Source: Diospyros lotus (Eukaryota > Streptophyta > Magnoliopsida > Ericales > Ebenaceae). Taken from it: a DNA stretch of 64,000 nt. Positions 22,815-36,424 of this stretch are shown here, piece after piece. The stretch is from the NCBI RefSeq assembly GCF_014633365.1, contig NC_068344.1:6709327-6773326 (forward strand), in the 5' to 3' direction. Numbering within the stretch: the stretch's first letter is position 1; every line of letters begins with the position of its first letter. Under the pieces are notes generated by a model. The model searched no databases. It was not told the DNA's origin and saw nothing but the letters and a program-made list of their open reading frames with translations. Both the position numbers and the translations under genes were made by a program.

Positions 22815-23253
22815 GGTGGTATCAGAGTCAACCCCTGAGCCTCTGAGCGCGGTGGTGGGGCAAACCTCAGCGAGGAGGCTGAGTTCCGAGGGGGGTGTGT
22901 GTAGGCCCCTATGGGGGGTGCGTGTAGGCACCTTAGGTGAATCCCACATCGGCCATGCAAGGGGGGAGATCTGGGACCGGTTGTAAGGTCGCATGACGAG
23001 GACGTCATGTGCTTAAGGGGGGGAGAATGTAATACCCCGAGAGTCCAGAGAAGTTAGTATATATCGAGGATAGTGTAAGAAAAGAAACAACACCAGTTGG
23101 ATACCTTTTGGGCTGAATGTTGGCAAAAAACTCTCAAGTTAAGCGTGCTTAACCTGGGGTAATCCAAGGATGGGTGACCCTCCTGGGAAGTTCGCGTAGG
23201 CCCATTAGGGTAAGTTGTTCCGGTTCTTCCTATCGTTCGAATGGGATGTTACA
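22684..23253 (+). mobile_element. TRIM element with fold-back 5' LTR (570 bp)
   Basis: A perfect target duplication gagac flanks it (22679-22683 and 23254-23258). The 3' LTR (23028-23253, 226 bp) starts tgtaataccccgag and ends cgaatgggatgttaca, preceded by the PPT aagggggggagaa (23015-23027). The PBS TGGTATCAGAG lies at 22817. The 5' LTR is abnormal: 22684 to about 22765 is the reverse complement of the LTR's 3' end, followed by about 50 bp of the LTR end in forward orientation, finishing at 22814. The arms match over about 51 nt with one mismatch. Both outer ends of the insertion are therefore U5-type ends. There is no coding region; the internal domain is about 210 bp. Confidence 0.85.
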
Positions 23254-23392
23254 GAGACAGAGAGACAGGACAAAACTCATCGGCCAAACCCCTCTTTCTC
23301 AGCCAGTAAAGACATCATTCTCCACCGACAACCACCCAAACCAACTGACCACCGGGGCATGAAAGATCAATGGAGAATTTGAGGTTTATAAG

Positions 23393-24084
23393 TGTAACAT
23401 CCCTCATCGAGTAATAGGAAAGACCAGATCAACTTACCATGATGGGTCTACGCGAACTTCCCAGGGGTCACCCATTCTTGAGCTACCCTAGCTCAAGCAC
23501 GCATAATTCGGGAGTTCTTTATCCATATTTAGCCCAAAAGGTATCCAGTTAGTGTTGTTTCCTTCCTTATTATCCTCGATATATATACTAACTTCTCTAG
23601 AGTCTCTTCTTAGACTTAACCTTAGGCTCTTGAGGTATTACCTCCTCTTCCCCTTGAATACATGCATAACGTCCTCTTCATGTAACCCTAAAACTGGTCC
23701 CAGATCTTCTCCCCTTTGGGCGCTGCCATCCTAGAAGTCTGTTAGGAGTCGCTCCTTGTTTATGCTCTCGTACCTCGGCACCACTCCCCGCCCTAATCAG
23801 ATTGCCTTCTTCAAGAGTCAGCTCTGATACCACTTGTAACATCTTGCATCGAGCGATAGAAAAGACCGAATCAACTTACCTTGATAAGCCTATGTGAACT
23901 TCCCAAGGGTCACCCATCCTTGAACTACCCTAACTCAAGCACGCTTAATCCGAGAGTTCTTTATCCACATTCAACCTAAAAGGTATTCAACTAGTGTTGT
24001 TTCTTTCTTTACTATTATCGATATATATACTAATTTCTCTAAAATCCCTTCTTAGACCTGACCTTGGGCTCTTGGGGTATTATA
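23393..24084 (-). mobile_element. TRIM element, minus strand (692 bp)
   Basis: Two direct LTRs of about 250 bp lie at 23393-23642 and 23835-24084 around a 192-bp interior. On the minus strand each LTR ends gatgttaca-like. The PBS TGGTATCAGAGC is the complement of 23821-23832, and a purine tract aaggggaagagga is the complement of 23643-23655. The flanks ataag and gtaag match at 4 of 5 bases. Both LTR starts have lost the perfect TG, so it is older than its neighbour. It is the same family as 22684-23253 in normal LTR configuration, and so serves as the reference for what that neighbour's 5' LTR should look like. Confidence 0.85.
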
Positions 24085-27000
24085 GTAAGATTTCAAGCAA
24101 ACGGACTACATGGACTCAACTAGCTGAAAACCAAAAGGGTCTAATTATTAGGCATCAAACAAAGTTCACAGTATTAGAACTTTGTTAAAATGCTAAACCC
24201 AAATCACTCATCTCCATTTATCAATTTGACCATAGCCATCCCCCTCCTCCATAAGAGGGTGCGTGGGCATTTGTATCTAATGTCACAGTTTATGTAACAA
24301 CCATTGTGATTGCAAAATATGTTATGGGTCTTTTTAATTTACTCATCTTGTAAAGATATATATTTCTCACCCTAAGGCTTACAATTTTTACTTTATATGA
24401 ATCATCTATTGGTTGCTTGATAAAGGAAAATCACCCTATTGAAGTGACTTTGCCAAACTTTGCCAGAATTCTTTTCATGTCAAAGATATTCTACTGGTTT
24501 ATGTCAAGCAAAGTCATTCGTCAATTAGGGCCGACAGTGTATGTCGCTAGGGCTAACGGTGTCTGGCGGCTAGGGCGAGGGTGTTCAGAGAAGGAAAGGC
24601 AGATGGGGCTGACGGTGTCATGAAAAAAGGTGGTGGGTGGGGGCGATGGTGTCTACGAAAGGAAGAGAGAAAGAGAAAGATGGTTCTGGGTCATTTATCA
24701 TGGGGGCAATTTAGTCATTTAATTGCCTTTGTAAACCAATCTATAAAAGTTTTTCTATACAATTAGCATAACTCTATTTGACATGGGGCAAGGCTCATTG
24801 TTCTAGTCATACTTGATGAGTATAGTTTGTTTCTTGAAAAGATCAAAATAAAAAAAATCAAAGATCAAATTGAACCAAACCCAAGCATTCAGTTTTTCAA
24901 AATGGGCAAATGGAACCAATTGAGGGGAGAGAAAAATTGAAATGAAACAACCATGCATAACGGATCTGGGGGAGAGTTGAACTGGACTTCAATCTGTGCT
25001 AGCCTTAGTCCAGATCCTTGTGAAGACTGATACACACACAGTTGCGAAACTGGATTGAAGTTTGCAAAATGTAAACTATGTGTATACACACATAGTGAAC
25101 ATATACTGTGATCCTCATGCATATATATAGAATTGTGTGTGCAAAACTGTAATTCAACCCCTGCGTTCTACATATATTGTAATCCTTGTGCATATATGTA
25201 GAACTATAATTTGTAATCCTCATTCTACATAAATTGTAATCCTCGTGCATATACACACACAGTGTACATATATTGTAATTTGAATAAACTGATCCAGTCC
25301 CTGCGTTCTAAATTTCTGAATCCACTCCTGATGCACACCAGGCCATAGATGCAAATAATATAGCAAGTGTTCCAAGGTCTGTGAACAACGGGCCCCTCCA
25401 AGCATGTTGGCATCATCAACCAATGTCTCTCTTATACTTTTTATGACTTTTTCTTCTCTCTTCCCATTGAATGCACTTTCACCCCCTCATCTACTTTCTG
25501 ACATCAACATTGAATGATTCTAACTCCCAGGTAGACCTTTATTTGTCTTGTGGGTAAGGGGAAGGGTCCATCTAGCTCCCAATCTAACTCAATACCCACA
25601 ATGCTCTCTAATGGTCCCCAATTAAGGGTGTGAATATTTATCATCACTATCCTTTTGGTGCCTAATAAATAAACTCAAACCAAACATTTCTATATATATA
25701 TATATATATATTAAGTAAAAACATGAGAAATTTGTGCACAAACTTGTCCTAGGAAAGATATCATCATAATTTCTTACAACTAGCCAACTCTTTTTTTTTA
25801 CTAAATTAGTTAACTTTTACATTCTATTTGGGAGAGGTGGGATAGAGAACGAAATGATATGTAATAGAATGGAACATAAGAGTTAATGAAGTAAAGAAAA
25901 GTTTACTCTTCCATTGTTGGAGAAGAATGAAATATGAATGAATGTAATATGCCTTTACTTTACTTAGGTAGAGAATGAAAATGAATGAAATAGTTAAAAA
26001 AGACAATAAATTTATAATCATGCCTTTTTACTTTTAAAAAAAATATAAAATATAAAATAATAGAAGTAAGATAGTAAAATTAATAATTATATTTATAAAT
26101 GTATTTTCTTCTTTCTGCTAAAAGAATTGATAAATAGAGATACGAAAAGAGTTAGCATTTGTTAACTAAGACATAAATCGAAAAAGTGGGATATGAAAAG
26201 CATTTTAGACAAAAGTGTTTTCTATTGTATTTATTAAATATATCTGACGACCTTTAAAAAATAAGTCACGTGACTTCTTATCTTAAACTTTTCAGATAAA
26301 TTTATCTTAAACTTTACAAATAAAAAAAAATTAACGCATATATCATTCAATGTATTCTAAAAAATTTAACAAACAATTTGATAAAATCTTAAAATACTTT
26401 TCAGTTTTATCTTAATCATTTCATATATTGGTCCGAAAAACATTTCAATCTTATTTTGATACAATCTTATCTTACTCATTTTAATAAACACTATCTTATT
26501 TCACTATAAAACTTCTACCCAATTAAAAAAAAAAAATCTTTCTTTTCCTTGTCCCCTCCCCTTGTCCAAACATATAGCTTAGGCCTATAAAAATAGTGTT
26601 TTATGTAACCAACAACATAATCGGCGTTAGGTGTTCAATGTCACTATCTAATCTTCACTAAGCCAACATTTTAAAATATGAATGGAATGTTTTTAAATGT
26701 CAACAAGGTTCGCTCCATGTTAGGCGGGGGGGTTTCAATGTTAATAAATGTGTGACATTTACATTCACTAAAGTCGTTCGTATTAATAAATTATGTGATG
26801 CAGACGTATCATTCGTTAGAATTAATTGATACCCTTTACCGTGACTGAGAAAATATTCAATCATAATTATTGTATATTATTTAGATGCATTGGTACGTAT
26901 TTTTGAAAACTATTCAATAATTGGCTTCTATAGTGACATTTGTATAAAAATATTATATAAAAATATGTTTGATATGATTCTTATTGCTGAAGCCCACAGT

Positions 27001-29580
27001 ATGATGACTTGACCTGGATGACAGAAACTCTTGCCAATAATAAAATTCATTAGTAATTACATGAGATTATCGTGACAATAATTCTTCCTTTTGAGATACA
27101 ATAATAAATTTGTAATTGTATGAGAATATGTCTTGAATCTCTAGTTTTCGAAAAATCTGCAAAAGAAAAAACAGAGAAGAGCTAGGGTGTCACCTGCGTA
27201 GGGTCTATGATGTTTAAATTAGTCTCCATAGAAGAATATATAAGAGTAAGAGAAGTATAATTTAAATAGAATTCTCATTTTACCTCAATCGGAGATTTAC
27301 TATTTTATTTATAAAAATTAAAATTGATAAATGAAAGAATATTGATATCTTTTGAGATCATTTACTCTAAATTTTTAAATAAAAATATTGAAGATAAGTT
27401 GACATATTTTTAAACTGAAAAAAAAAAAAGCTCCTGGGGTACTTGGAAAGGCCTCTTGATGATAGAGTGGCATCTAGAAAAGTCTGAGGACAAAATTGCA
27501 TTTCAATGAATAAAAAAAATAATCTTTGGGTACCAAGATAAAATATTTTAATGGTTAAATTATTGGGTGATTAGGTGGTGGTGCTCCTCCACCAAATCCA
27601 CCTCCTAGACAAATCCAATCAATTAAATAAAATAAAAAAATTCAATGAAATAAATAAAATTAATGATAAAGTTGCAAGGGACATAATCTGAATAAATAAA
27701 GATCAAAGACGGCATAATCCCTAATATTAGGAAAGACAAAATATTTATATTATATTTATAAATGAGTTTAATAAATAATTTTTATTAATTAACATAACAC
27801 ACATAAATTCATAATAAATATAATATAAATATTTTTATTTAAAATTAATATAATATTCATACATTCATTTTTATTTTTATCAATTTATTATTAATTTTAA
27901 ATAAAATTATTATAAATTTAAATAAAACTATTGTAAATTTATATGTATTCATCTTAATTTGTTAAAATTATTTATCAATGTTTAAAAAAAAAAAAAAAGC
28001 TCAATGGACGGAATTTTAAATGTGTCTATGATTGGGACGGCAAGGGAGTGGTTGAGCGATGGTTTTCAGCGCCGATTGATTGCTTTGCCGCACAACCACC
28101 GGCCATACGACGCGAGCACACTCAAAATATGGTACTCAAATAAAATAGCGAAAATGCTATTCCCACTCATAAGTTTGATAAATAATATTTATAAATTGAT
28201 ATAATATATATATATTTATTTATAATAGTTTTATTTAAAATTAATAATATATCTACTTAATTATTACTATCAATTATTATAAATTTATATGTAATGCATC
28301 CATTTATGAATATTATTTGTCAAATTTATTTATGAGTATAATATTTTTTATAAAATAAATTATTTAGACACTCATTTATGATATTTCTATAATATTCATG
28401 TACTGATATATTATATTTTGTATCATATTAATACATGGGTGTCATTAAAAGTGTCACAAGAGAGTGTCAAAATAGCATTTTCGATAAGCATCTTATTTGT
28501 GTATTATTTTTAGTTAAAAACTTTTTTATTGGTCGAAGATAAATATATTATAATTTGTAATATTTTATTAACAAATAAGAGTGTTTTGTAACTGAAAACA
28601 AGATATAAAAACTACACTAATAAGAATTTGTTTGTGAAGAAAAAGGAAAATAAGAAGAAGAAGTTGAAAAAGACAAGTATTGGAGGGTTTTATAAGCCGA
28701 AAAATTCTTTAGAGTCAGACATATTGATAGGCAATCTTATTGAATGGAGACTAAATGACTAAAATGCTCTCCTCATATTGTAATGTACTTTTTTTAATGT
28801 AATGTGGGTGAAAGTATGTTAGTCTTTTAGTTTCCATTCTATAAACATGTATGTCAACCTACATGTCTCTGTAGAAGAACTCAATGTTACAATGTTATAG
28901 CTGAAAACAAAGAATAAGAATTGGTAGAAGATTCTAGCAACCAAACTTCTATAATTTTATTGAAAATCAACTAAATCATAATAATAACTTAAATTACGTC
29001 TAACTAAGCCTAAAAATTTGTATCTATGGCCGTGTCATACATTTTGTTTGAAAGTAAAGTGTATTTACTATGCTTTAAGGCAATTGTTAGTATTACTTTT
29101 TGTATAATATAAAAATGTATTGCATAATACGAATGGTGAAAGGTGTCTCATACAACACTATAAGTCTTTATATATTACAAGTTTTACATTTTACAAAACA
29201 CTCTTTAAATTGTTTAAGGTACCTTTACTCTTAGCTAACATAGACTTTTGCTTTTCTTATTTTTTTTTCTTGTTGTATTACAAACTAGCTATATATATAT
29301 ATATAAACAATAATATTAATAATCATTTTTAGAGAAATAGTTAAATTATAATAAATATATTTTTATAAGATGCATATATTATATATTATGTTTAATTTTA
29401 AACTCTTTTATTGGTTGGTGATGTGCTTAAAAAAACAAAGTGTATATATTATCAACTAATAAGAATATTTAAATATTAAAAATAAGATACAATAAATATA
29501 TTTTATCAAAGAATAACGTTTATTTATTATACTTAATAATTATTTTTAAAAGAATGGTTTGTATTACATGTATAGAAATT
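24085..29580. other. 5.5 kb AT-rich gene-free DNA
   Basis: No transposon protein, host gene or RNA gene recognised. Noted pieces: degenerate tandem repeats at 25085-25285 (variants of ttgtaatcct(c/t)gtgcatata), a TA run at 25690-25713, an isolated richer block 28000-28140 with no motif, and a possible MITE pair of G-rich/C-rich ends near 25825 (tttgggagaggtggga) and 26555 (tcccctccccttgtccaaac). Short frames are low-complexity. Confidence 0.55.
25085..25285. repeat. Degenerate tandem repeat, roughly 50-bp unit
   Basis: Phrases such as attgtaatcct(c/t)gtgcatata, gtagaactgtaatt and acacacagtg(t/a)acatata recur three to four times with small changes, which also creates look-alike short frames on the minus strand. 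Confidence 0.7.
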
Positions 29581-29584
29581 GGGT

Positions 29585-29787
29585 TCTTCTATCCTATGCC
29601 TAGGACCAATTAAAGAGTGGGTGTGGCCTTAGGCAAAAATTATTTTAGTGGCCTTTTAATAATATAAATAAATAATAAAAATTTATTTTTCTTGTTTTTT
29701 AAGATGTAAAATTACTAATTAAATTTTTGTATTTAAATTTATAAAGTAAATATTTTTTAAGTAACAATATAACCAAATTACTTAGTC
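29585..29787 (-). mobile_element. Outer hAT relic, segment beyond the family-B insertion
   Basis: 'gtggccttaggcaaaaattattttagtggccttt' type sequence is typical of decayed plant hAT elements. Together with 58872-59945 it appears to be the host into which the family-B LTR inserted. The outer boundary is uncertain. Confidence 0.3.
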
Positions 29788-31818
29788 TTATTTGTAATGA
29801 CTCGTTAGTGGGTCTAGAGTATTTATTAAAAATTTATTTCGTATGCCATATTTTGGGGGCATTATTGGAATTGATTATTTTTATATGAGAATATTAATTG
29901 TCAAATTTAATATTTGAACTATTGGGATTAAGAGGTCATTAGCGAAAAAGTTACATTAGCGAAAATATTATTTTTGGAATCAATGTATGGTGAATAGTTA
30001 AAAAAATAATTGTGTGGATGATGTGTTTGGGCCAAAGGTTAAAAGGCCTAATAGAATTGAAGAGTTGAAATTCATTTTATAAATTGGGTTGAGGCCATTG
30101 GATTTAAAATGAATTAAATATGTGTTTGTGTTATTTTATTTGGGGCCTAAGATGGAAGTCCATTTTATTTAATTGGGCTTTGATATGGGCTAGGGCCATG
30201 CATATAAATGTGGGTTTTGTTTAAATGGGTTATAATATATATATATATTGGAAAATATGTTAATAAAGTAATGAAAAATGAAGCAAATGACTAATAAGGG
30301 TTTAATGCATATGTTGTGTTTGAAAAGGATGAGGGCAAATGAGGAATTTCATAATTGGAGAGAATAAAAAAAAGATGAAAGAAAAAACAAATGATGCAAA
30401 ATGACCAAAATTAGCATGAAATATTATGTGTATGTGTGCATAAAGTAGGGGCAAAATGGTAAAAGCAAAGGGGTGGTTCGCATCCCACTCCCTCCCTTTC
30501 ACCTGTCCATGCTTTCTTGTTTTCTTTTTCATTATTTCATTTCCAATCTCTCATTGCTTCTTCTTCTTCTTTGTTTCTTCTTCATTTATATCTTCTTCTT
30601 CTTTCATTTTTCTACTTGCTTGGAGCTTCAAGGAGTGAGGATTTCAGCTTCAATTGAAGGCTTCTCTTCTTCTTCGATTTTTATCAGCAAGGCAAGTTTC
30701 TCTTGCATTTGTTTTTTTTGGTTATATTATGCAAGTTTTCCCCTTCTTTTGGTTAGAATGCCAAAATATGTCTTTGTTCTTCATTTCATTGTTGTTAAAA
30801 TTATTTTTGTATTAGTTATGTGATTATCTTCATTTTTTCCTTAAATCTTGTGGCTTGTCTAAATCTTTTATTGGGTCATGTTGTTGGTCTCGTTGGGGTT
30901 TGTTCACCTCATTTTGTGTTCAAGAAATGACATTTGTGGGCTAGGAAGCTAGTGGTGGTCATTTTGGGGTGTTTCAGGTTCATTTCGTGCTTTCTGTGTG
31001 CGTCGAGTCGACTAATCTTTGAGTTTAGTCGACTCAACAGAGGCCAGTTTTCTCAAATTTTTGTGCCAGTCCTCATCCTAGTCGACTCAGCAATCTGCTT
31101 AGTTGACTAAGCCATTTCTTTTAGACTGCGCACCTTGTGTTCTTTCGATCATAACTTTTTGTCATGATATCAGAATTAAGATTTGTTTTTTATGTTGTAA
31201 ACCTAACTCAATAAGATTCGTTTTGAGATAAGATATGAATCATTTTGATTTAAATAGAGCTTGTAGTGCCTTTTTTAATTCGGGCCAAAAATCTAAAAAT
31301 TTTCAACTTCTTAAATGCTTGTAATCTCTTCCCCAAACATCTTGTAGTGTTCAAATGAGTCTTAAAATTCTTCTTGATGATATGTGGGCATCTTAAGGGG
31401 AAGAAATTTATCATGTGTAATAAGAAATGAAAGCCATGAGACTTTTATAATGAATATATGTAATCAATTTGTTTGATATTGAGAAATGGTATGGAAATGA
31501 AACTCAATGAAGGATGTTAAATCTTGTGGATGAAAATGCCATGGGCTCATGAATGAAAATGATATTGAAATGTTTAAATGTGCTTGATGATCGTGATGTG
31601 AACATTTCTATAATGAGGCATGCATGTTATATTTATGTGAAGCCTCATGAGAATTGCATGACATTATTTTTGTGCCCCTATTATTATTTTGGCGCGGCAG
31701 CTATGTTTCGTAGGATGAGAAAGAAAAAGATATATATCCTATGGACCTTCTGACGTGAGTGAGGTGGCCATATAGCCCGATAGGCAATGCTCAAGCTAAG
31801 TGAATGGCTGATTGATGT

Positions 31819-31862
31819 TTATATATATATATATATGTGTGTGTGTGTATACATATATACAT
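31819..31862. repeat. TA/TG dinucleotide run
   Basis: atatatat changing to tgtgtgtg and back to tacatata, inside the family-B LTR. No function inferred. Confidence 0.9.
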
Positions 31863-32092
31863 GCATGTGAATGGAAGGGTATGTGAGCTGATATGATTCA
31901 TGTGAATGGAGGCTTTGAGAGCCGATGTGATCCATATAAATAGAGGGTCGTGTGAGTCGATGTGATGCATGGAAATCTATATGTTTATGGGAAATGGAAT
32001 GTTGCATAAAATGCATAAAGGATGATGCCATGGGATGGTATTAATGATGGGAAATTAATAATGAAAATTTTATTATATTTTGGGGAGTCGAG

Positions 32093-32097
32093 TATAC
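32093..32097. repeat. Target-site duplication tatac, left copy (element C)
   Basis: The bases tatac precede the outer left end (tgatgtggg) and recur at 58399-58403 directly after the outer right end (cccacatca). The uninterrupted family-B copy has one equivalent, tctat (complement of 18152-18156). Confidence 0.9.
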
Positions 32098-32823
32098 TGA
32101 TGTGGGAATTTATTCATATTTATTGGTCATAATTGAGTAGTGTTTTTAGTATTTTATATGTGTTTTACTTAGAATTGTCCAGTGTTTTGAGTTTTTTTTA
32201 TAGATATTTAATTGCTAGTATGTCTTGTTATTTTGTAGGAATACTACTTGGTGTTTATATTATATATATATGTAATTAATATTAAATAAATTAAGTGGCG
32301 TGGAGTTGTTGGAGATGGGCGCATGAAGTTTAAATATATTATAAGTGAATTAGAGGTAATCATGTGCCGTGCATATATATTATATAATAAGAGATTAAAT
32401 TGAAGTTGAGATGGGCTAGGGCATGTGCGTTGCAGTGCATACATGTATATATTATATAAATATGAGAGGGATAAAAAGAAAGGGGAACGGCGAAACTTAT
32501 AAGGAATAAAAGGAAGCAAGTGTGTAGACCATGTGGCTTATCAAAGTTGTAATATCCCGAAAATTGAAAAAAAATAAATAAATGATTATTAATTTGGTCG
32601 GGAATAATTAATAATTGTTAAATATTTTTGGGTTTAAGAGAAATATTGATTTAATTTTTATTTATGGTGATTATTGAATATTTGTGGGTTAAAAGAAAAT
32701 ATTAATTTATTTGAAAAAAATAATTATTAATGGAAGTTCTGGGCGTTGGAATGCCATTTTTAGAAGGTGGCCGAGGGTTCCTTTAAATTTAGTTTGGTGT
32801 GTTTATATGCTGAAGGGAGCAGC

Positions 32824-32876
32824 TGGCCGAGTGGCACGCGGGCGAAAGGGAGGCAGGTGAGGCGCGGGATCGAGCC
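32824..32876 (+). promoter_or_regulatory. tRNA-like block with A and B boxes in LTR D
   Basis: tggccgagtgg (32824-32834) is an excellent Pol III A box of tRNA-Ser/Leu type. ggatcgagcc (32867-32876) is a one-mismatch B box. The spacing, about 33 bp between boxes, fits tRNA-derived promoters. It aligns with the block at 8589-8646 in element 1. No run of T follows closely, so it is probably not a terminated tRNA gene. Confidence 0.55.
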
Positions 32877-32930
32877 AAGGAGTGACGCGCACGCTGGGAA
32901 GAAAAATTAATTTTTGGGCAGCAGAGGCAG

Positions 32931-32952
32931 CCCAAAACGGCGCCGTTTTGGG
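32931..32952. repeat. Perfect 22-nt palindrome, core AACGGCGCCGTT
   Basis: Arms cccaaaacggc and gccgttttggg. Counterpart of the inverted repeat at 8701-8730 in element 1. Confidence 0.95.
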
Positions 32953-33104
32953 GCGCTAGTGCCAGCCCACTGCGCAGCCAAGTGGCGCACGCTGGCGCGC
33001 CCAGCGGCTGCCTCTTCCATGCCTCTTCCTTGCACGCAATTTAAGGCCAATTTGGCCAAGTATTTGGCTGATTTTTCTTGGGTATTAGCCGGTAATTTTG
33101 CTAC

Positions 33105-33111
33105 TATAAAT
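33105..33111 (+). promoter_or_regulatory. TATA box of LTR D
   Basis: tataaat upstream of a GAA-rich start region at 33165-33190; the probable Pol II promoter of this LTR. Confidence 0.5.
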
Positions 33112-36100
33112 GCTTCTAATTGAAACTAAAATGGGGTTAAAACAGTGAGCGAAGCAGAGAGCTCGGAAGAAGAAGAAGAAGAAGAAGACGCTTTGGGGCT
33201 GGAAATTAGGAGAAAATTTTGTGGTTTAATAAGCTGGGTAAGTAAGTTATTATGTATTAATAATTTCGTACGGTTCGATTTTAATTATAAATGTGATTTT
33301 GTTAATTTGGGTGATTATGCTGTGTTGGGTGTGTTACACGAGTGCACTGTGTGCAAGGGTGAGCTTTCTGTGTGTATAATATTTTGATTGTGAGGGTTGT
33401 GTTGCAGTGAGTGTGCCGAGAGCTAATTTATATATATATTTGTAAATAACGATGTAAGCAGCAGTGGTCTTGGCTGATTATATAGATATACATATATGGT
33501 TCCTGTTGGCTCTGTTATTGCACGAATGGCCGCCATGGCAGGGGAGCTTGTTGTGGGGGTTTATATATGTGTTCGAGGATGCCTATATATAAATATATAT
33601 TGATACACATGCAAGGGCAGGTGTGTGCAGTGAGCAGGGAGGGTGTGCGTGTGTATGTTCACTGGGGAAGCTTAAGATAATTAATGGGTGTGTTCATTAG
33701 GTGTGTTCATGAGGGGAGAAATTGAAGTGATATATTTATATATATGTATATATAATGTTGAAAGATGAAATTGGAGGCAGCAGCACGTCCATGTGCTCTT
33801 GGAAGTGCTTAAATATATTTATATATATATGTATATATTTATGTAAATGTTGCTTAAAGATTATAAATATAATTTGAGTTATCTAAATAAGTAATAATAG
33901 TAATAGGAATGATTTAATTTAAAATAAATATGAGATTTATTGGGATTTTATTTACGGTGTGCCTACGTGGGATTTTAGACGGTTAGATTTAATTAATGCG
34001 AGCTACAGGTTTTATTAATCGCTCTTAAACGTTTTACTTCGCAGCGGGAGTGCAAGGAAGAGAAGAAACGGCCGTGTAAAGGCAAGCTCCTAACCCTCTC
34101 CTCGTGCTTTTCAATTCCCGTGAAAGACCCCGTGATTTCTTGTATTTAGTCTTCTCCCTTACTTTGTTTTGGCACTTAGCCTTATCTGTTGAATTATTAT
34201 TCATTTGTTTTAATTAAATTAAATCCGAGACTTCTAGCATTTTATTTGTTGTGAGCCTATGGGGGTTTGTACTGCCCCCACTCCTTTCGGGAATGATGCT
34301 GAACCGGTTTGGGGACTAGGTTCTTAGACGTGAGGGTTAATTTACGATTTTATTGAGTTTATTTACAGTTTTTCTCAGATTTATTTATGGTTCGGTTAGA
34401 GCTATCGAGCAGTAGGGTAGGGGTCGGTTGTTGGTGACGTTGGGGTAGACTATTGTACGGCCCTGATGTGGACCGTCGGGTGGACACTCCTTGTCACTGA
34501 CCGTTGACCGGTGTCGGGCACTGCTGACTAGCTCTACCGGTATGTGATTTACTGCACGTTTAGATTTATTATATTGCTGTTCATGACTTGGTATGCACAT
34601 GGGTATGGGATGCATGTTGGGATATTCATTTATTGAATATGCTTGGACACGGACATTCTAGTTTGGTTAGGTTGCATCTAGCGCGAGCATATGCATGGCG
34701 TGTGGTTTACTATGTGGGCGGAGCATGGCCTGATGCCTGGATGTATGGGCGCCTTGTATCACATTGATGCTCACTACGCCATTGCATTTCTATGTGCATT
34801 GCATGGATACTGGTAGTATTTAGTTCTCGGACGGGAGTACCGTTCCGATGGAGCCTATGGCTCGGTTGTCGGGAGTACCGACGGATACAGGTGACGGGAG
34901 TACCAGCCTGGGACAGCGCGCGCAGGTTTGTGGAGACATTTGTTGCCTTTCAGGGCAGCGGCAAGTTGGTATGGGACTTGGGTGCCAAGTGTCTTATGTG
35001 GGCCCCAAGGACCGGTATGTGCTTTTATTTTGTTATGTTATTGAGCTGTTGTGTTGTAGCGTCTCATGGCTTGTGTGTACCTGGGGGTTTATTCTGGGGT
35101 GAGATTTCGGGTTTTGTGTAGCCTTCAGCCTTTTCTTTCTTATGCTTGCTGAGTCTTTCGACTCACCTTGCTTTCCATCATTCTAGGTAGCGACAGCGTT
35201 GACCATAGCAAGGGAGTCAGCTTTAACGGCAGAGTCGGTGTGGTGTACAGGCAGTCTCGTCAATCCCTATCCACTTTGATGTCTAAGTAGAATTTACTCT
35301 ATTATTTTGTACTGTGCCAGGTGTTTTCTCGAGTCTTGTGTATGTCGGCACAGGAGTTTGTGTTTGTTTATTTATCTTGTGACCGCTGTGTTAGCGGGGT
35401 ACTCATAGTGCATGCATGTCTTGAGCTTTGCTTCCGCTGTTCTTATTTTGGCATATGCATGCCGGGGTGGTCTTTGTCTCGTGTTTCATTATTTTTCTCC
35501 TCCCGTAGGAGCTCCCATTTGGGTAGTCTGGGTGGTTGGGGATATCCGAGCGGGGGTGTTTACAAAAGTTGTCAGGAAATAAAATAAAAAATAAAAAGAG
35601 GCTAAGTAGATAGCATGGCGTGATGATTGTCTAAATTAAAGAAGAGCAGAGCGTGGGAATTATTATTTTATGCCCAATAGTTTCCAATAAATATGGGAGA
35701 AGCAGAAGAGGAGGAGAGACTCTGGAGCTTAGAGAGAGGAAATTTGAGGAGAAACATACGCGAGAGAAGGAGAAAAATTGGAGCCTTCTAGAGGATTGGT
35801 GACAGCATCCTTGTGAAGGAAATCTACGCATAAAGAGTTTTATCTTTTTCTCTCATTTCTTTTAAAGTCTATATTTATGTTTATTTATTATGTTATGAAT
35901 TTTATCGTTTGTAAAATGAACTAAATTCTGTAACTAGGGTATTTTGATGTAATCTAAATATGACAATTTGATGTTTATGGAGTGATTTTCTTTATTCATA
36001 CAAGTGTTTATTATTGTGCTTAATGCTATCAAATACTTGGCCAATATTTGATTGATTTGTTGATATAAATTTAGACTGAAAGAAAAAATCTATAACTCGA

Positions 36101-36424
36101 TCTAGATAATAAACACCACAAGAATATAATTGGAACGGAAGTAAAGATTTGACTTGTGTGGTTAATTACTTTTGCATGAATAATTAAATCTGGATTATCA
36201 ACTATTTAAATTAAATTGGATTATTTAGGTGAAACCAAGATCCCCTGGTGCTCTCAAAAACTTAAAACTCTTCATATTTATTTTCTGCGTTATTATTTTA
36301 TTTTATTAATTAATCCCCATTAATCAATTGTTTAAATAACATTTGGGTTAATATAATTTTGGTAATTATCACCCAATCCTCGTGGGAACGATATCCTACT
36401 CACTACTCTATTACTTATGCGATC

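Larger units (their letters stand above)
32548..35564 (+). mobile_element. Solo LTR D, element 1/2 family (3,017 bp)
   Basis: It starts TGTAATATCCCG and ends GGGGGTGTTTACA, with the perfect 5-bp duplication aaagt (32543-32547 and 35565-35569). Neither PBS nor PPT is attached. The 3' module from about 33905 is shared with elements 1 and 2. The 5' part is a relative of element 1's U3 but diverged, with a tRNA-like block (32824-32876), a perfect 22-nt palindrome (32931-32952), a TATA box (33105-33111) and a GAA run (33165-33190). A 109-codon frame at 34792-35121 is kept in all copies of the family but has no known domain. Confidence 0.95.
32098..36424 (-). repeat. Element C left LTR (inverted), split by solo LTR D
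   Basis: Pieces 32098-32547 and 35570-36424. Its outer end is the complement of ...cccacatca. Its inner end lacks the first 26 or so bases of the LTR (tgatgagaatttttcgcaag and a few more), because RT is fused there. The matching LTR positions in the right copy (57947-57951, acttt) show the empty site of D. Confidence 0.85.

Noticed and set aside
25220..25423. Minus-strand frames near 25.2-25.4 kb as a host exon
   Set aside because: They overlap a degenerate tandem repeat and show no domain.
28004..28204. 66-codon frame in a GC-richer island in AT-rich DNA
   Set aside because: No recognisable motif, no splice-site support and no repeated copy in the window.
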